From positions 186,001 through 250,000 of the forward strand of contig SJBG01000001.1 of the NCBI GenBank assembly GCA_004332195.1: a DNA stretch of 64,000 nucleotides. Direction: 5' to 3'. The notes beneath the pieces were generated by a model that had not been told where the DNA came from, searched no databases, and saw nothing but the letters and a program-made list of their open reading frames with translations. Source of the DNA: Desulfobulbaceae bacterium. Lineage in GTDB: Bacteria > Desulfobacterota > Desulfobulbia > Desulfobulbales > Desulfurivibrionaceae. A program made the position numbers and the translations under genes. This document shows positions 9,942-17,128 of this stretch, piece after piece. How positions within the stretch are numbered: position 1 is the stretch's first letter; each line of letters begins with the position of its first letter.

Positions 9942-10332
9942 AAATATCCTGAACTCAATCTTAATCGCAAAACGGTATTGTTTTCTGCGTGCTTTATCTC
10001 GGCCGCGCCTGCGCAGTTCACCGGCCCGACCCATGCAGGAGGCGTAAGCACCGTGAAGGAGGCCAAAACCGCCCGTTTCGGTGCCTACATCACGCTCACC
10101 GGAAAAATAGTTGCCCACATTCGAGAGGAATACTATTTGTTTCGCGACGAAACCGGGGAGATCCGGGTCGAGATTGAAAACGAGTTTTGGCGAAACAGTA
10201 GTAGAAATTGATCATGAATATTTCAGGGGCGCAGTTGTCACACCCAAAACTAAAATAAGGATTGTTGGTGAAGTGGACAGGAATGGGGACAGAACATACG
10301 TAGACGCATATTACTTAGAAATCGTGAAATAA
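9942..10332 (+). pseudogene. Frameshifted, apparently chimeric YgiW-type OB-fold protein
   Basis: The first part (frame of 9978) reads FSACFISAAPAQFTGP, a degraded signal peptide end, then VSTVKEAKTARFGAYITLTGKI and YYLFRDETGEIRVEI, typical of the YgiW/YdeI periplasmic OB-fold family. It hits a stop at 10209. The rest of the domain continues in the +1 frame from about 10190: VVEIDHEYFRGAVVTPKTKI, IVGEVDRNGD to a stop at 10332. The motif VEI.(N/H)E(F/Y) occurs at both sides of the junction, and the second part is AT-rich with AGG, AGA and ATA codons while the first is GC-rich. No good start codon or ribosome site is visible. Confidence 0.65.
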
Positions 10333-10846
10333 CCAAGTCAGTCGGGCAGCCGGTGTTTTTTCCCCAATCACAACGCTCCGCACGCGGCTTCGCGCGGGGC
10401 GTTTCACCGTAAGGTTACCGAACCGTAGCCAGGCAATGAATTTTCGACCACTGTTCTTTCAGTGGTCGGTCGTCAGTTCCGTAACTTTCCCGGGTACGCC
10501 CACGGGGGCAGCATTGGTCTTCAGCGCAAGCCGCGCGTTATCCGAAGTCAGTCAGAGACCGCGGCTCTTTTCGCCGGGCGTAACAGCCCTTTACGGAGAC
10601 TCGGGAAAACCCTGCTTGGGCAGGGGGCAGGGACAAGAGGCGGGACGATCGTGCCCGTTATCATCACGTGCCCGGCGGTGACTTCTCGACAAAGTACTAA
10701 AGTGTGCGGCCGCTTTTCCTTAGGACGTCGCGCTCTATCTTGTTCGACGGCCATCGGGGCGACGAGTACGTGGGCCAAGTCGACGGCCGCCAGGCAGGCT
10801 GGTTCAAAACTCTCTCATTCGATGGCTGCGGGCCGCCCATAGCTCA
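10333..10846. other. Gene-free stretch with a strong GC stem-loop
   Basis: I see no convincing gene here on either strand. It contains a near-perfect stem-loop at 10372-10403 (AACGCTCCGC pairing with GCGCGGGGCGTT, TTCG-like tip). There is no T-run directly after it, so it is not a classic terminator on the plus strand. Confidence 0.4.
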
Positions 10847-11086
10847 ATGGGATTTGCCGTTGCAGTGCTATGTGTCGTTCACGGTTGGATAGGTTTCTTT
10901 TACAGTGAGAAACCGCTTGGCATTACCGAATGGTTTGGAATCGGCGCCTTCTTGTTGATGGTCCCTGCTTTTGTCTGGGGTGTTGTGCTTTGGAAAAAGA
11001 AACGTTTTTCCCCGGCGCGCAATAATCACGTAGGCATGTTTCTTGTCGCAAGTTTACTGGCGGGAATGCACGTTCTTTTTTCCTGA
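10847..11086 (+). CDS. Hypothetical small membrane protein
   Basis: 79 residues predicted to cross the membrane three times: around residues 1-17 (GFAVAVLCVVHGWIGFF), 28-49 (WFGIGAFLLMVPAFVWGVVLW) and 62-79. Basic residues (KKKR) follow the second segment. I do not recognise the family. No ribosome site is obvious before ATG 10847, and the upstream region carries no gene, so it could be the intact end of a longer, decayed gene. Confidence 0.4.
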   Translation: MGFAVAVLCVVHGWIGFFYSEKPLGITEWFGIGAFLLMVPAFVWGVVLWKKKRFSPARNNHVGMFLVASLLAGMHVLFS

Positions 11087-11262
11087 AAAGCTTTTCGCGC
11101 TATTTTTATTAAAAAAATCGGGGCCTATAAAGAACTTTAGATAAGTGGCTTTGTTTTCAATTGGCGGTAAGTCGGGGACCGCTTGATCGCTTTGAAATGG
11201 TTCAAAGTTTGCCCATACAGGGTTTGGGTGCGGCTTTGAAAGGCTGAAGGCCGGGCCCCTCC

Positions 11263-12312
11263 TTATTCACCGGGGTTTGGTTTTTGTTTCATCTGACCAA
11301 TCGGCACCGCCATTCCTTGTCCCCGGCGAATTGCCTCCGCCAGTTTTTGCTCATCGATTTTTTGTTCCAAGCCTTTTTCCTGCAGGATTTTTTCGGCCTC
11401 TGCCCGGTAGTCATGCCACCGCCGACCATCATGATCATCCATTTTGTCATGATGGACCTCGATATAGATGGCTCCTTCCCGCCAGCCTATTTTTATCGCC
11501 TGATGAACAATCCGCACCGGCGTGTTCGGTGGAGTCATGGCAAAAAGTATCGGAATGTCTTCGGGATACATGCGGACGCAGCCGTGGGTAGCCCGGCGAC
11601 CGATGGACCATGGACGGTGAGTGCCGTGGATAAAGTAACTACTGCGGGAAAGCTGTAAGGCGTGGGAGCCCATGGGATTTTCCGGTCCGGGAGGGATCAC
11701 CGCCGGCAGATATGGTCGTTTTTCCCTGATAGACGGCGGGACGGTCCAACTGGGATTGACCAGTTTGGTGGTAATGGTGAAATCCCCCGTCGGGGTATTG
11801 GCGTCAGTCGTGCCAATCCCTACCGGAAAAGAGACAACCAACCGCTTCTCGTTTTGCCGGTGGAAATAATAGAGTCTTTTTTCCGCCAGGTTAATCACGA
11901 TCCCCTGATCAAACGGAACCACGGGCAAGACCCTGGCGGTGGGAATCAGCGCTTTGACCCCTGCGCCGGGCAAAAAAGGATCAAGATCGGGGTTGGCCCG
12001 GACGATTTCGTGATAGCCCAGCCCGTAGTCCCGGGCGATTTCTAGTAAAGATTCGTAGCCTTGGACGCGGTGCTCCCGGATGGAACCTACAACATTCCAA
12101 TGGTCCCAGTCGTAGGACTGAGTAACCGCGGCAGAAAAGCGGGGAGGGGAGGGGAGAGCAACAGCAGCATCGACTGGCTCGACCGCATAGGTGGTGGCAG
12201 CGGGGAGCGACAGACAGACGGTCAGGAAGAGCGGTCGAGTTAAGACCGAAAGGGCGTTATGGCCGAGGAAAAGCCATCGGCAAACACCACGGCGGGCAAA
12301 GAGTTGGCTCAT
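11263..12312 (-). CDS. L,D-transpeptidase (YkuD domain) with LysM-like segment
   Basis: 349 residues, exported. A hydrophobic signal near residues 24-43 is followed by a LysM-like stretch (ESLLEIARDYGLGYHEIVRAN, quoted in part) and the YkuD catalytic domain at about 135-260, with FIHGTHRPWSIG and the active-site THGCVRMYPED. This family (ErfK/YbiS/YcfS) makes 3-3 crosslinks in peptidoglycan or attaches lipoproteins to it. The C-terminal tail is charged and helical. The start lies 3 bp after the epimerase stop, so the two genes are coupled. Confidence 0.9.
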   Translation of the reverse strand: MSQLFARRGVCRWLFLGHNALSVLTRPLFLTVCLSLPAATTYAVEPVDAAVALPSPPRFSAAVTQSYDWDHWNVVGSIREHRVQGYESLLEIARDYGLGYHEIVRANPDLDPFLPGAGVKALIPTARVLPVVPFDQGIVINLAEKRLYYFHRQNEKRLVVSFPVGIGTTDANTPTGDFTITTKLVNPSWTVPPSIREKRPYLPAVIPPGPENPMGSHALQLSRSSYFIHGTHRPWSIGRRATHGCVRMYPEDIPILFAMTPPNTPVRIVHQAIKIGWREGAIYIEVHHDKMDDHDGRRWHDYRAEAEKILQEKGLEQKIDEQKLAEAIRRGQGMAVPIGQMKQKPNPGE

Positions 12313-12315
12313 GGC

Positions 12316-13248
12316 TTATTTTTCTACCATGAATCGGGAAGCGGTCATCAGGTGATCCAAAGCCTGATCTATCCGGGGAAAGGTAAAAATAAAACCATGT
12401 TTTTTCAGGACTGCCGGGATTATATTGACCCCGTTCAACAAGACGGTGCTCATTTCACCCAAGAGCAGGCGCAGGATAAAGTCCGGCACGGGCAACACGG
12501 TGGGACGGCGCAGGGCCTGGCCCATGGCTAGAGTAAACTCTTTGTTGTTGATGGCCTGGGGGGCCGCACAGTTTACCGGCCCGGCAATTTCTGGATGTTT
12601 GAGCAAAAAGGCAAAAATCGCCGTCAAATCATCGAGGTGAATCCAGGGAAATGGTTGACGTCCCGACCCGATTCGTCCCCCCAGTCCCCAACGGAAAGCC
12701 GGGAGCATCTTGGCCAGGGCCCCGCCGCCTCGGCCCAACACCACCCCCAGTCGAGTTGTAACCACCCGGTGGCCGTGTTGCTTGGCCTTAAAGGCCTCGC
12801 GCTCCCAGTTAACACAAACCTGGGCGAGAAAATCATCCCCGGCCTCGGCATCTTCCTCTTTGTCGGTATCGTCTTTTAAGCCGTAGTAACCGGCGGCACT
12901 GGCATTAATCAGAGTTTTGGGGCCGCTGCCGGTGGCGGATAACATGGCATCCACCAGGAGACGGGTGGCAATAATCCGGCTGGTCTGGATGCTTTGTTTG
13001 GCTGCGGGACTCCAGCGGGTCAAGATGCTGGCCCCGGTGAGATTGATGATTGCCTGGGCGGCGGCTACCTCTTGCCGCCAGGGGCCAGGTTGGGTGGGAT
13101 CACCCATGACGATTCCAACTTCCCGGGGTAAAATCGCAGCTTTTTGCGGATTACGAACCAGCACCTTGAGTTGGTGACCCGCGGCCAACAGGTGAGGAAT
13201 CAAGGCGCTTCCGATAAATCCGGTGGTCCCTGTCAGCAAGATATTCAT
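12316..13248 (-). CDS. TIGR01777-type NAD-dependent epimerase (SDR family)
   Basis: 310 residues. The N-terminus has the Rossmann motif LLTGTTGFIGSALIPHLL. Other family marks are INLTGASI, the YYG active-site-like INASAAGYYG, TRLGVVLGRGGGALAKM, FPWIHLDDL and a DUF1731 C-terminal segment (PVPDFILRLLLGEMS). Members such as YfcH and SDR39U1 bind NADP; their substrate is unknown. It is followed within 3 bp by the L,D-transpeptidase gene. Repeat R2 lies about 65 bp upstream. Confidence 0.88.
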   Translation of the reverse strand: MNILLTGTTGFIGSALIPHLLAAGHQLKVLVRNPQKAAILPREVGIVMGDPTQPGPWRQEVAAAQAIINLTGASILTRWSPAAKQSIQTSRIIATRLLVDAMLSATGSGPKTLINASAAGYYGLKDDTDKEEDAEAGDDFLAQVCVNWEREAFKAKQHGHRVVTTRLGVVLGRGGGALAKMLPAFRWGLGGRIGSGRQPFPWIHLDDLTAIFAFLLKHPEIAGPVNCAAPQAINNKEFTLAMGQALRRPTVLPVPDFILRLLLGEMSTVLLNGVNIIPAVLKKHGFIFTFPRIDQALDHLMTASRFMVEK

Positions 13249-13312
13249 GCTTTTAACCTACCAGTATCATAACTATTTAGGTGAGGCCACCAAATTGGCT
13301 TAACCATGTCCC

Positions 13313-13420
13313 GTAACTGTTCAGGAGTGCTCCATCTTGGTTCATTTGGAACCTCGAAGCATACTTGTGCTATTTAAGAAGGCCAAAATGGGACAAGATG
13401 GAGCACTCCTGAGCAGTTAC
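13313..13420. repeat. Repeat R2, intact copy (MITE-like)
   Basis: 108 bp with 27-bp terminal inverted repeats differing at one position: it starts GTAACTGTTCAGGAGTGC and ends with the complement GCACTCCTGAGCAGTTAC. The centre reads GCATACTTGTGCTATTTAAG. A second copy at 53534-53788 is interrupted by an R1 element. This copy lies between the epimerase start and the stop of the HMA/TM gene. Confidence 0.88.
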
Positions 13421-13429
13421 CCGGTATCT

Positions 13430-13870
13430 TCAGATTCGGTGACGATACACCCAGAGATGACGACTGAGTAAACCCAGGAAAATGGTGCCCATCATGCCGT
13501 GGCCGTGTTCTCGCCCCTGGGCAAGTAAGGCTAGAGCAGCTAACAGGGAGACTATCATCCCACGTTTAATCCAGCTCATCGGTGGCCAGCGCAAGAGTGG
13601 TTGGCAATGGCTGGTCTTAACATTTTTTGGCGGCTGCCTGGCTTGATGACTTGTTGCTTGGTCGGCGTCAGCAAAAAGGGCCAGGATCGCGGTGTTTTTT
13701 TCCTTTTCCCCGAAAAGAATTAATATGCTGCCGGTTTGCGGGGTGTACTGCAGTACGGCGAACGGAACAATGCTTTTGATCTTTCGGATTAACTCCTCAA
13801 GGGCCGGGGGTGCCAGAGGTTCTGGGTAGCGCAGACGGATGCGTCCGGGGATTGCGTGGGTGATGACCAT
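13430..13870 (-). CDS. HMA2-type metal-binding domain protein with C-terminal membrane segments (FezC-like)
   Basis: 146 residues. Residues about 1-75 are an HMA-like domain of the cysteine-free type: HAIPGRIRLRYPE at the start and the strand motif TPQTGSILILFGE. Residues about 105-140 hold two hydrophobic segments (MIVSLLAALALLAQG and GTIFLGLLSRHLWV). The gene starts inside the ATPase stop (TAATG), with GGAGG upstream, so the two are translationally coupled. Proteins of this make accompany ferrosome-type P1B ATPases, which is why I compare it with FezC; that is an inference from context. It could also bind or guide another metal. Confidence 0.75.
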   Translation of the reverse strand: MVITHAIPGRIRLRYPEPLAPPALEELIRKIKSIVPFAVLQYTPQTGSILILFGEKEKNTAILALFADADQATSHQARQPPKNVKTSHCQPLLRWPPMSWIKRGMIVSLLAALALLAQGREHGHGMMGTIFLGLLSRHLWVYRHRI

Positions 13871-15993
13871 TATTTGCCTCCTGTGGCGGGCGCCAGAGAT
13901 TGAGGTAGAGTATAGGGACGAATGGCGTTGATCGCCGCGGCAATAGTCGCCGAATTGTGGAGCAGTGCCCCAAGGGCCGGCGATGAGACACCCACAAGGG
14001 CGCCTGCCAGCAAAATTGAGTTGACCCCGACGATGAAGGCGAAGTTGTAACGAATTCGGGAGAGGGATGCGGCGGCCAGAGCGCGCAGGGTGGGCAGGGC
14101 CATGAGGTTGTTGCTGGTCAGCACGATATCGGCAATGTCACGGGCCATGTCAGCCCCTTTATGCATGCAGCAACCTACCGATGCTTCAGCAATAGCCGCG
14201 GCATCATTGAGCCCATCTCCCACCATGACCGTTATATGGCCAGCCTCCTTGAGACTTTTGATATAATTAACCTTATCATCGGGCAGAGCCTGGGCCATCC
14301 ATTCAGTTACCCCGAGCTCCTCGGCGCTGCGGGCCGCCATCCCGTCTAAGTCGCCGGTAAGAATGATAACTCGCCGCACCCCCATGCCGCGGAGGGTGGA
14401 AATCACCTGAGCCGCTTCGGGGCGGGGGGGGTCTTCCAAGGCAAAGCCGGCGACCAGTTTACCCCCTACCGTTAGGTAAATAATGGTTTGTCCCAGATCT
14501 TCCCAGCGCTGGGTATGGGACTGAAGCGGGGAAATATCTATATTTTCGTCATCTTCTATAAAATGCCGACTACCAAGCAAGATACGATGTCCCTCAAGGC
14601 AGCTTGCTACCCCGTGGGCGGTTACGTATTCCGCGGCGAGGTGGTGTTCCTCATGTTCCAATCCCTCGATATCGGCCTGATGCACTACGGCTTTAGCCAC
14701 CGGATGGGGGAAGTGTTCCTCCAGACAGGCGGCCAAGCGCAAGGCCTGGTGGCGAGTCCAACCGTTGCAGGGAACAATATCATGCACCGAAGGAGTGGCC
14801 ATGGTCAGAGTTCCGGTTTTGTCGAAGATAAACACGTCGGCCTTGGCCAAGTCCTCAAGATGACGACCTCCACGCACCATTGCGCCCAGGGAGGTCGCCT
14901 GGCGCATGGCAGACAGCACGGCCAGCGGGGTGGCCAACTTGATGGCGCAAGAGTAGTCTACCAGCAGAACTGCCGCGGTTCGACGCAGATCACGGGTAAT
15001 CAGGAAAACCAAAAGGGCCAGGCCCAAAGAGAAAGGGGCTAGGCGCCCGGCCAGACGTTCGGCCTGACTCTGGATTCCCGCCTTGCGTTGATCAGCATCT
15101 TCAAGCAGCAACAGGGTGCGACGCCAAACGGTTTTGTCCCCATCCTCGGTGGCCTGAATGAGCAGCTCGCCTTCTTCTAGTACTGAGCCGGCAAATACGG
15201 CCTTACCGGGGCGTTTTTCTTGAAACTTGGCCTCGCCGGTCATCAGGCTTTGGTCGACCATGCCTTCTCCTTGCTTAACCACACCATCGGCGGGAATGAA
15301 ATTGCCTTGGCGGACAACGACCATGTCGCCGACCCGCAGGGCGGTGGCGTCCACCAGCTTTTCTTGCTTGCCTTGGCGCACGCGGGCTTTGATCGCATGG
15401 CGGGCCAGGGAATCGGCCAGATCTTCCGCCGAGCGTTTTTTGGTCCAGTGTTCGAGCGATTCGCCGATAGCAAGGAGTATCGTGATCGCGGTGAGACTGC
15501 GAAAATCTCTGAGGATGATGCAGATAGCAATGGCCGCCGCATTCAGCACATTCACGTCCAAAATGCGATGCCATAAGTTACCCAGACCCCTACGCAACCT
15601 GGGCCAGGCTCGCTTGATGGCTAATACCCGATTCAGGCCCGAAGGCAGGAAAGGTTGCAAGGCCAGAGTAGCCATGATTTCCGTCATGCCGGGGGGTGTC
15701 TCTGATGGTGGCGACTTGTCCGGAATAGCGAGCAGACCGCCTCCCTCTTGGCTTCCTTCCTGGCCGGTTTGTCCCCGAGTCACGACCGTATCAAGGGTCA
15801 GCAGCAAATCGTTACGATTAATCACCCCCGGATCGTAGCGCACCAACAAACTCGCGGCCATAGGTGAAAAAAGGACGTCAAACACGCCGGGGGATGAGCC
15901 GACGGCCATGCCCCGAGACAGAGCAGCGGCCTCCCGACGGGTAGCGCGGAGTCGCATTCGCCCGGGCAGCTCATGAACGATGGTGATTACCAC
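13870..15993 (-). CDS. Heavy-metal P1B-type ATPase with N-terminal HMA2 domain (FezB-like)
   Basis: 707 residues. It opens with an HMA2-like domain (HELPGRMRLRAT, residues 1-70), then membrane segments, the actuator TGEAKFQEKRPG, the transport-site helix SCAIKLATP in place of the usual CPC, the phosphorylation site DKTGTLT, the EEHFPHPVAK histidine-proline pair and GDGLNDAAAIAEA. These are all the catalytic parts of a P1B pump. The SCA-type helix, the HMA2 domain and the neighbours fit the subgroup that includes FezB, which loads iron into ferrosome compartments. Start GTG 15993 has GGGAG upstream. Substrate iron is inferred from its place behind feoAABC; Mn, Zn or Co remain possible. Confidence 0.9.
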   Translation of the reverse strand: MVITIVHELPGRMRLRATRREAAALSRGMAVGSSPGVFDVLFSPMAASLLVRYDPGVINRNDLLLTLDTVVTRGQTGQEGSQEGGGLLAIPDKSPPSETPPGMTEIMATLALQPFLPSGLNRVLAIKRAWPRLRRGLGNLWHRILDVNVLNAAAIAICIILRDFRSLTAITILLAIGESLEHWTKKRSAEDLADSLARHAIKARVRQGKQEKLVDATALRVGDMVVVRQGNFIPADGVVKQGEGMVDQSLMTGEAKFQEKRPGKAVFAGSVLEEGELLIQATEDGDKTVWRRTLLLLEDADQRKAGIQSQAERLAGRLAPFSLGLALLVFLITRDLRRTAAVLLVDYSCAIKLATPLAVLSAMRQATSLGAMVRGGRHLEDLAKADVFIFDKTGTLTMATPSVHDIVPCNGWTRHQALRLAACLEEHFPHPVAKAVVHQADIEGLEHEEHHLAAEYVTAHGVASCLEGHRILLGSRHFIEDDENIDISPLQSHTQRWEDLGQTIIYLTVGGKLVAGFALEDPPRPEAAQVISTLRGMGVRRVIILTGDLDGMAARSAEELGVTEWMAQALPDDKVNYIKSLKEAGHITVMVGDGLNDAAAIAEASVGCCMHKGADMARDIADIVLTSNNLMALPTLRALAAASLSRIRYNFAFIVGVNSILLAGALVGVSSPALGALLHNSATIAAAINAIRPYTLPQSLAPATGGK

Positions 15994-16043
15994 TGTTTCT
16001 CCCTTGAAGTAGCGTTGACGGCTGAAAGATGGAACGGTGAGGC

Positions 16044-16376
16044 CTATTTTTTGCCGCCGGTTTTTTGGGCGGTGGCGACTTTAGGGTCAGTATCAGCTTT
16101 GGCGGCTGTACTCGTTGCAGTCTCGGCCTCGACATCCCGCCCCTCGGCCTTGGTCGCCCGCGCGTGCTCGACCTCGGCGAAAAAATCGCTCACGTCCTCC
16201 TGGGTCCGCTGGAGGATGCCTGCCGCCTTGTCGCGCAGTTCCAGAGCTCCGGCAGTTAAACCCACCAAGGCGGGACGCAGATCCGCCGGGTCTTTTTTCG
16301 ATAGGGCGATAAACGCTAGGGAGCCCATGGCGGCTCCGCCCAGGAACAATAAAATTTTTTCCGTTACATCGTTCAT
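16044..16376 (-). CDS. YtxH-like single-pass membrane protein (possible FezA-like)
   Basis: 110 residues. A hydrophobic N-terminal helix with small residues (ILLFLGGAAMGSLAFIAL) is followed by a helical, charged region and an Ala/Thr/Lys-rich tail ending in KTGGKK. It has AAAGGAGAG 6 bp before ATG 16376 and lies between the HMA pseudogene and the P1B ATPase in the same operon. Ferrosome loci encode a small protein with a hydrophobic GxxxG-like N-terminus next to the ATPase; the resemblance is in architecture and position only. Confidence 0.7.
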   Translation of the reverse strand: MNDVTEKILLFLGGAAMGSLAFIALSKKDPADLRPALVGLTAGALELRDKAAGILQRTQEDVSDFFAEVEHARATKAEGRDVEAETATSTAAKADTDPKVATAQKTGGKK

Positions 16377-16419
16377 TGCGTCTCTCCTTTAGCTTTGAGA
16401 TTGGTGGAGAGCAGGCGAT

Positions 16420-16777
16420 TCAACAACTCACCGGCTCGATCAACGCTGGGGCTGCGAAAAAAGCATCCACCAGCGTAAACGGCATAATTTCGGGGTCGTA
16501 TTCAAGCAGTATTGAGCCGGTGAGAGGACTAGTCTGAACGGAGCGCATCCCGGGCAATTGTCGCAGGTGCGATTCCAACGCAGCGCCTGCGCAGCGCCTG
16601 CCCCCATATCTTCCACAAAGCGCAAGGCCCGCAATGCCGCCACCCCCGGTCGAAGTCTCACCCGCATTCGCGGCCGGGCAGGTGATGGATTAAACCCAGA
16701 TGAGGCCACAAGGCCAGCAGTGCCCGCCGCGACTGGAGGGCATCAGGCGAGTTGATCACCGGCCCGGATGGTGGCAT
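16420..16777 (-). pseudogene. HMA2-domain protein gene broken by two frameshifts
   Basis: From ATG 16777 the first frame gives MPPSGPVINSPDAL, then LGLIHHLPGR, the standard HMA2 opening. The domain continues in a second frame as MRVRLRPGVAALRALRFVED and in a third as ESHLRQLPGMRSV, TSPLTGSILLEYDPEIM to a stop at 16420. The second shift coincides with an 11-bp tandem duplication, CGCAGCGCCTG at 16579-16589 and 16590-16600; with one copy removed the second and third frames join into a good HMA2 sequence. The first shift needs a further 1- or 2-base change near 16670. The gene begins 5 bp after feoC, so it is part of the iron operon. Confidence 0.8.
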
Positions 16778-16782
16778 CCGAT

Positions 16783-17010
16783 TCACTTTCCCAGCCACTC
16801 ATAGGCCACGAGTGACGCAGGATCACAGCGGCAACACCCTGAACAGGCAGTTTCGACTCCGTCAGCATGGCGCCTCGCCTTACCTTTGTTCACCCAGATC
16901 TCAAGTAGCGGTTTAACCGTATCGACCTCCACCTTGAAGTGAAGGGCGATTTCCTGCAGGGAGGCAACCCGGCGCTCTCGCAGGTAGTGTTTCACCTGAA
17001 TCAGATCCAT
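16783..17010 (-). CDS. feoC: FeoC-type winged-helix regulator
   Basis: 75 residues, normal for FeoC. It is a small winged-helix protein that accompanies FeoB and is thought to control FeoB activity or stability. Seen: MDLIQVKHYLRERRVASLQE with the helix-turn-helix core (LHFKVEVDTVKPLLE) and a C-terminal cysteine cluster CSGCCRC that could bind an Fe-S centre. I start at ATG 17010 since the family begins a few residues before the winged helix; a longer frame runs up to 17097 but crosses a stem-loop. A 14-bp hairpin lies between feoB and this gene. Confidence 0.85.
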   Translation of the reverse strand: MDLIQVKHYLRERRVASLQEIALHFKVEVDTVKPLLEIWVNKGKARRHADGVETACSGCCRCDPASLVAYEWLGK

Positions 17011-17027
17011 TATAACCCCCGTTATCA

Positions 17028-17060
17028 CAAGAAAGTGGGCGAGATGCGCCCACTTTCTTG
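17028..17060 (-). terminator. Perfect 14-bp stem-loop between feoB and feoC
   Basis: Arms at 17028-17041 and 17047-17060 (CAAGAAAGTGGGCG and its exact complement) with a 5-base loop. On the minus strand it follows feoB by about 70 bp and precedes feoC by 17 bp. There is no T-run after it on the minus strand, so an attenuating or RNA-protecting structure within the operon is more likely than full termination. Confidence 0.65.
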
Positions 17061-17128
17061 TATCCTTTGGGTCTCGGCGACGATAGTGTACAATCACTGA
17101 GCGTTCTTGTAAAGACGGAACTGATTTT

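Noticed and set aside
10333-10846. Integron attC or a gene cassette
   Set aside because: The stem-loop lacks paired core sites and no integrase is nearby.
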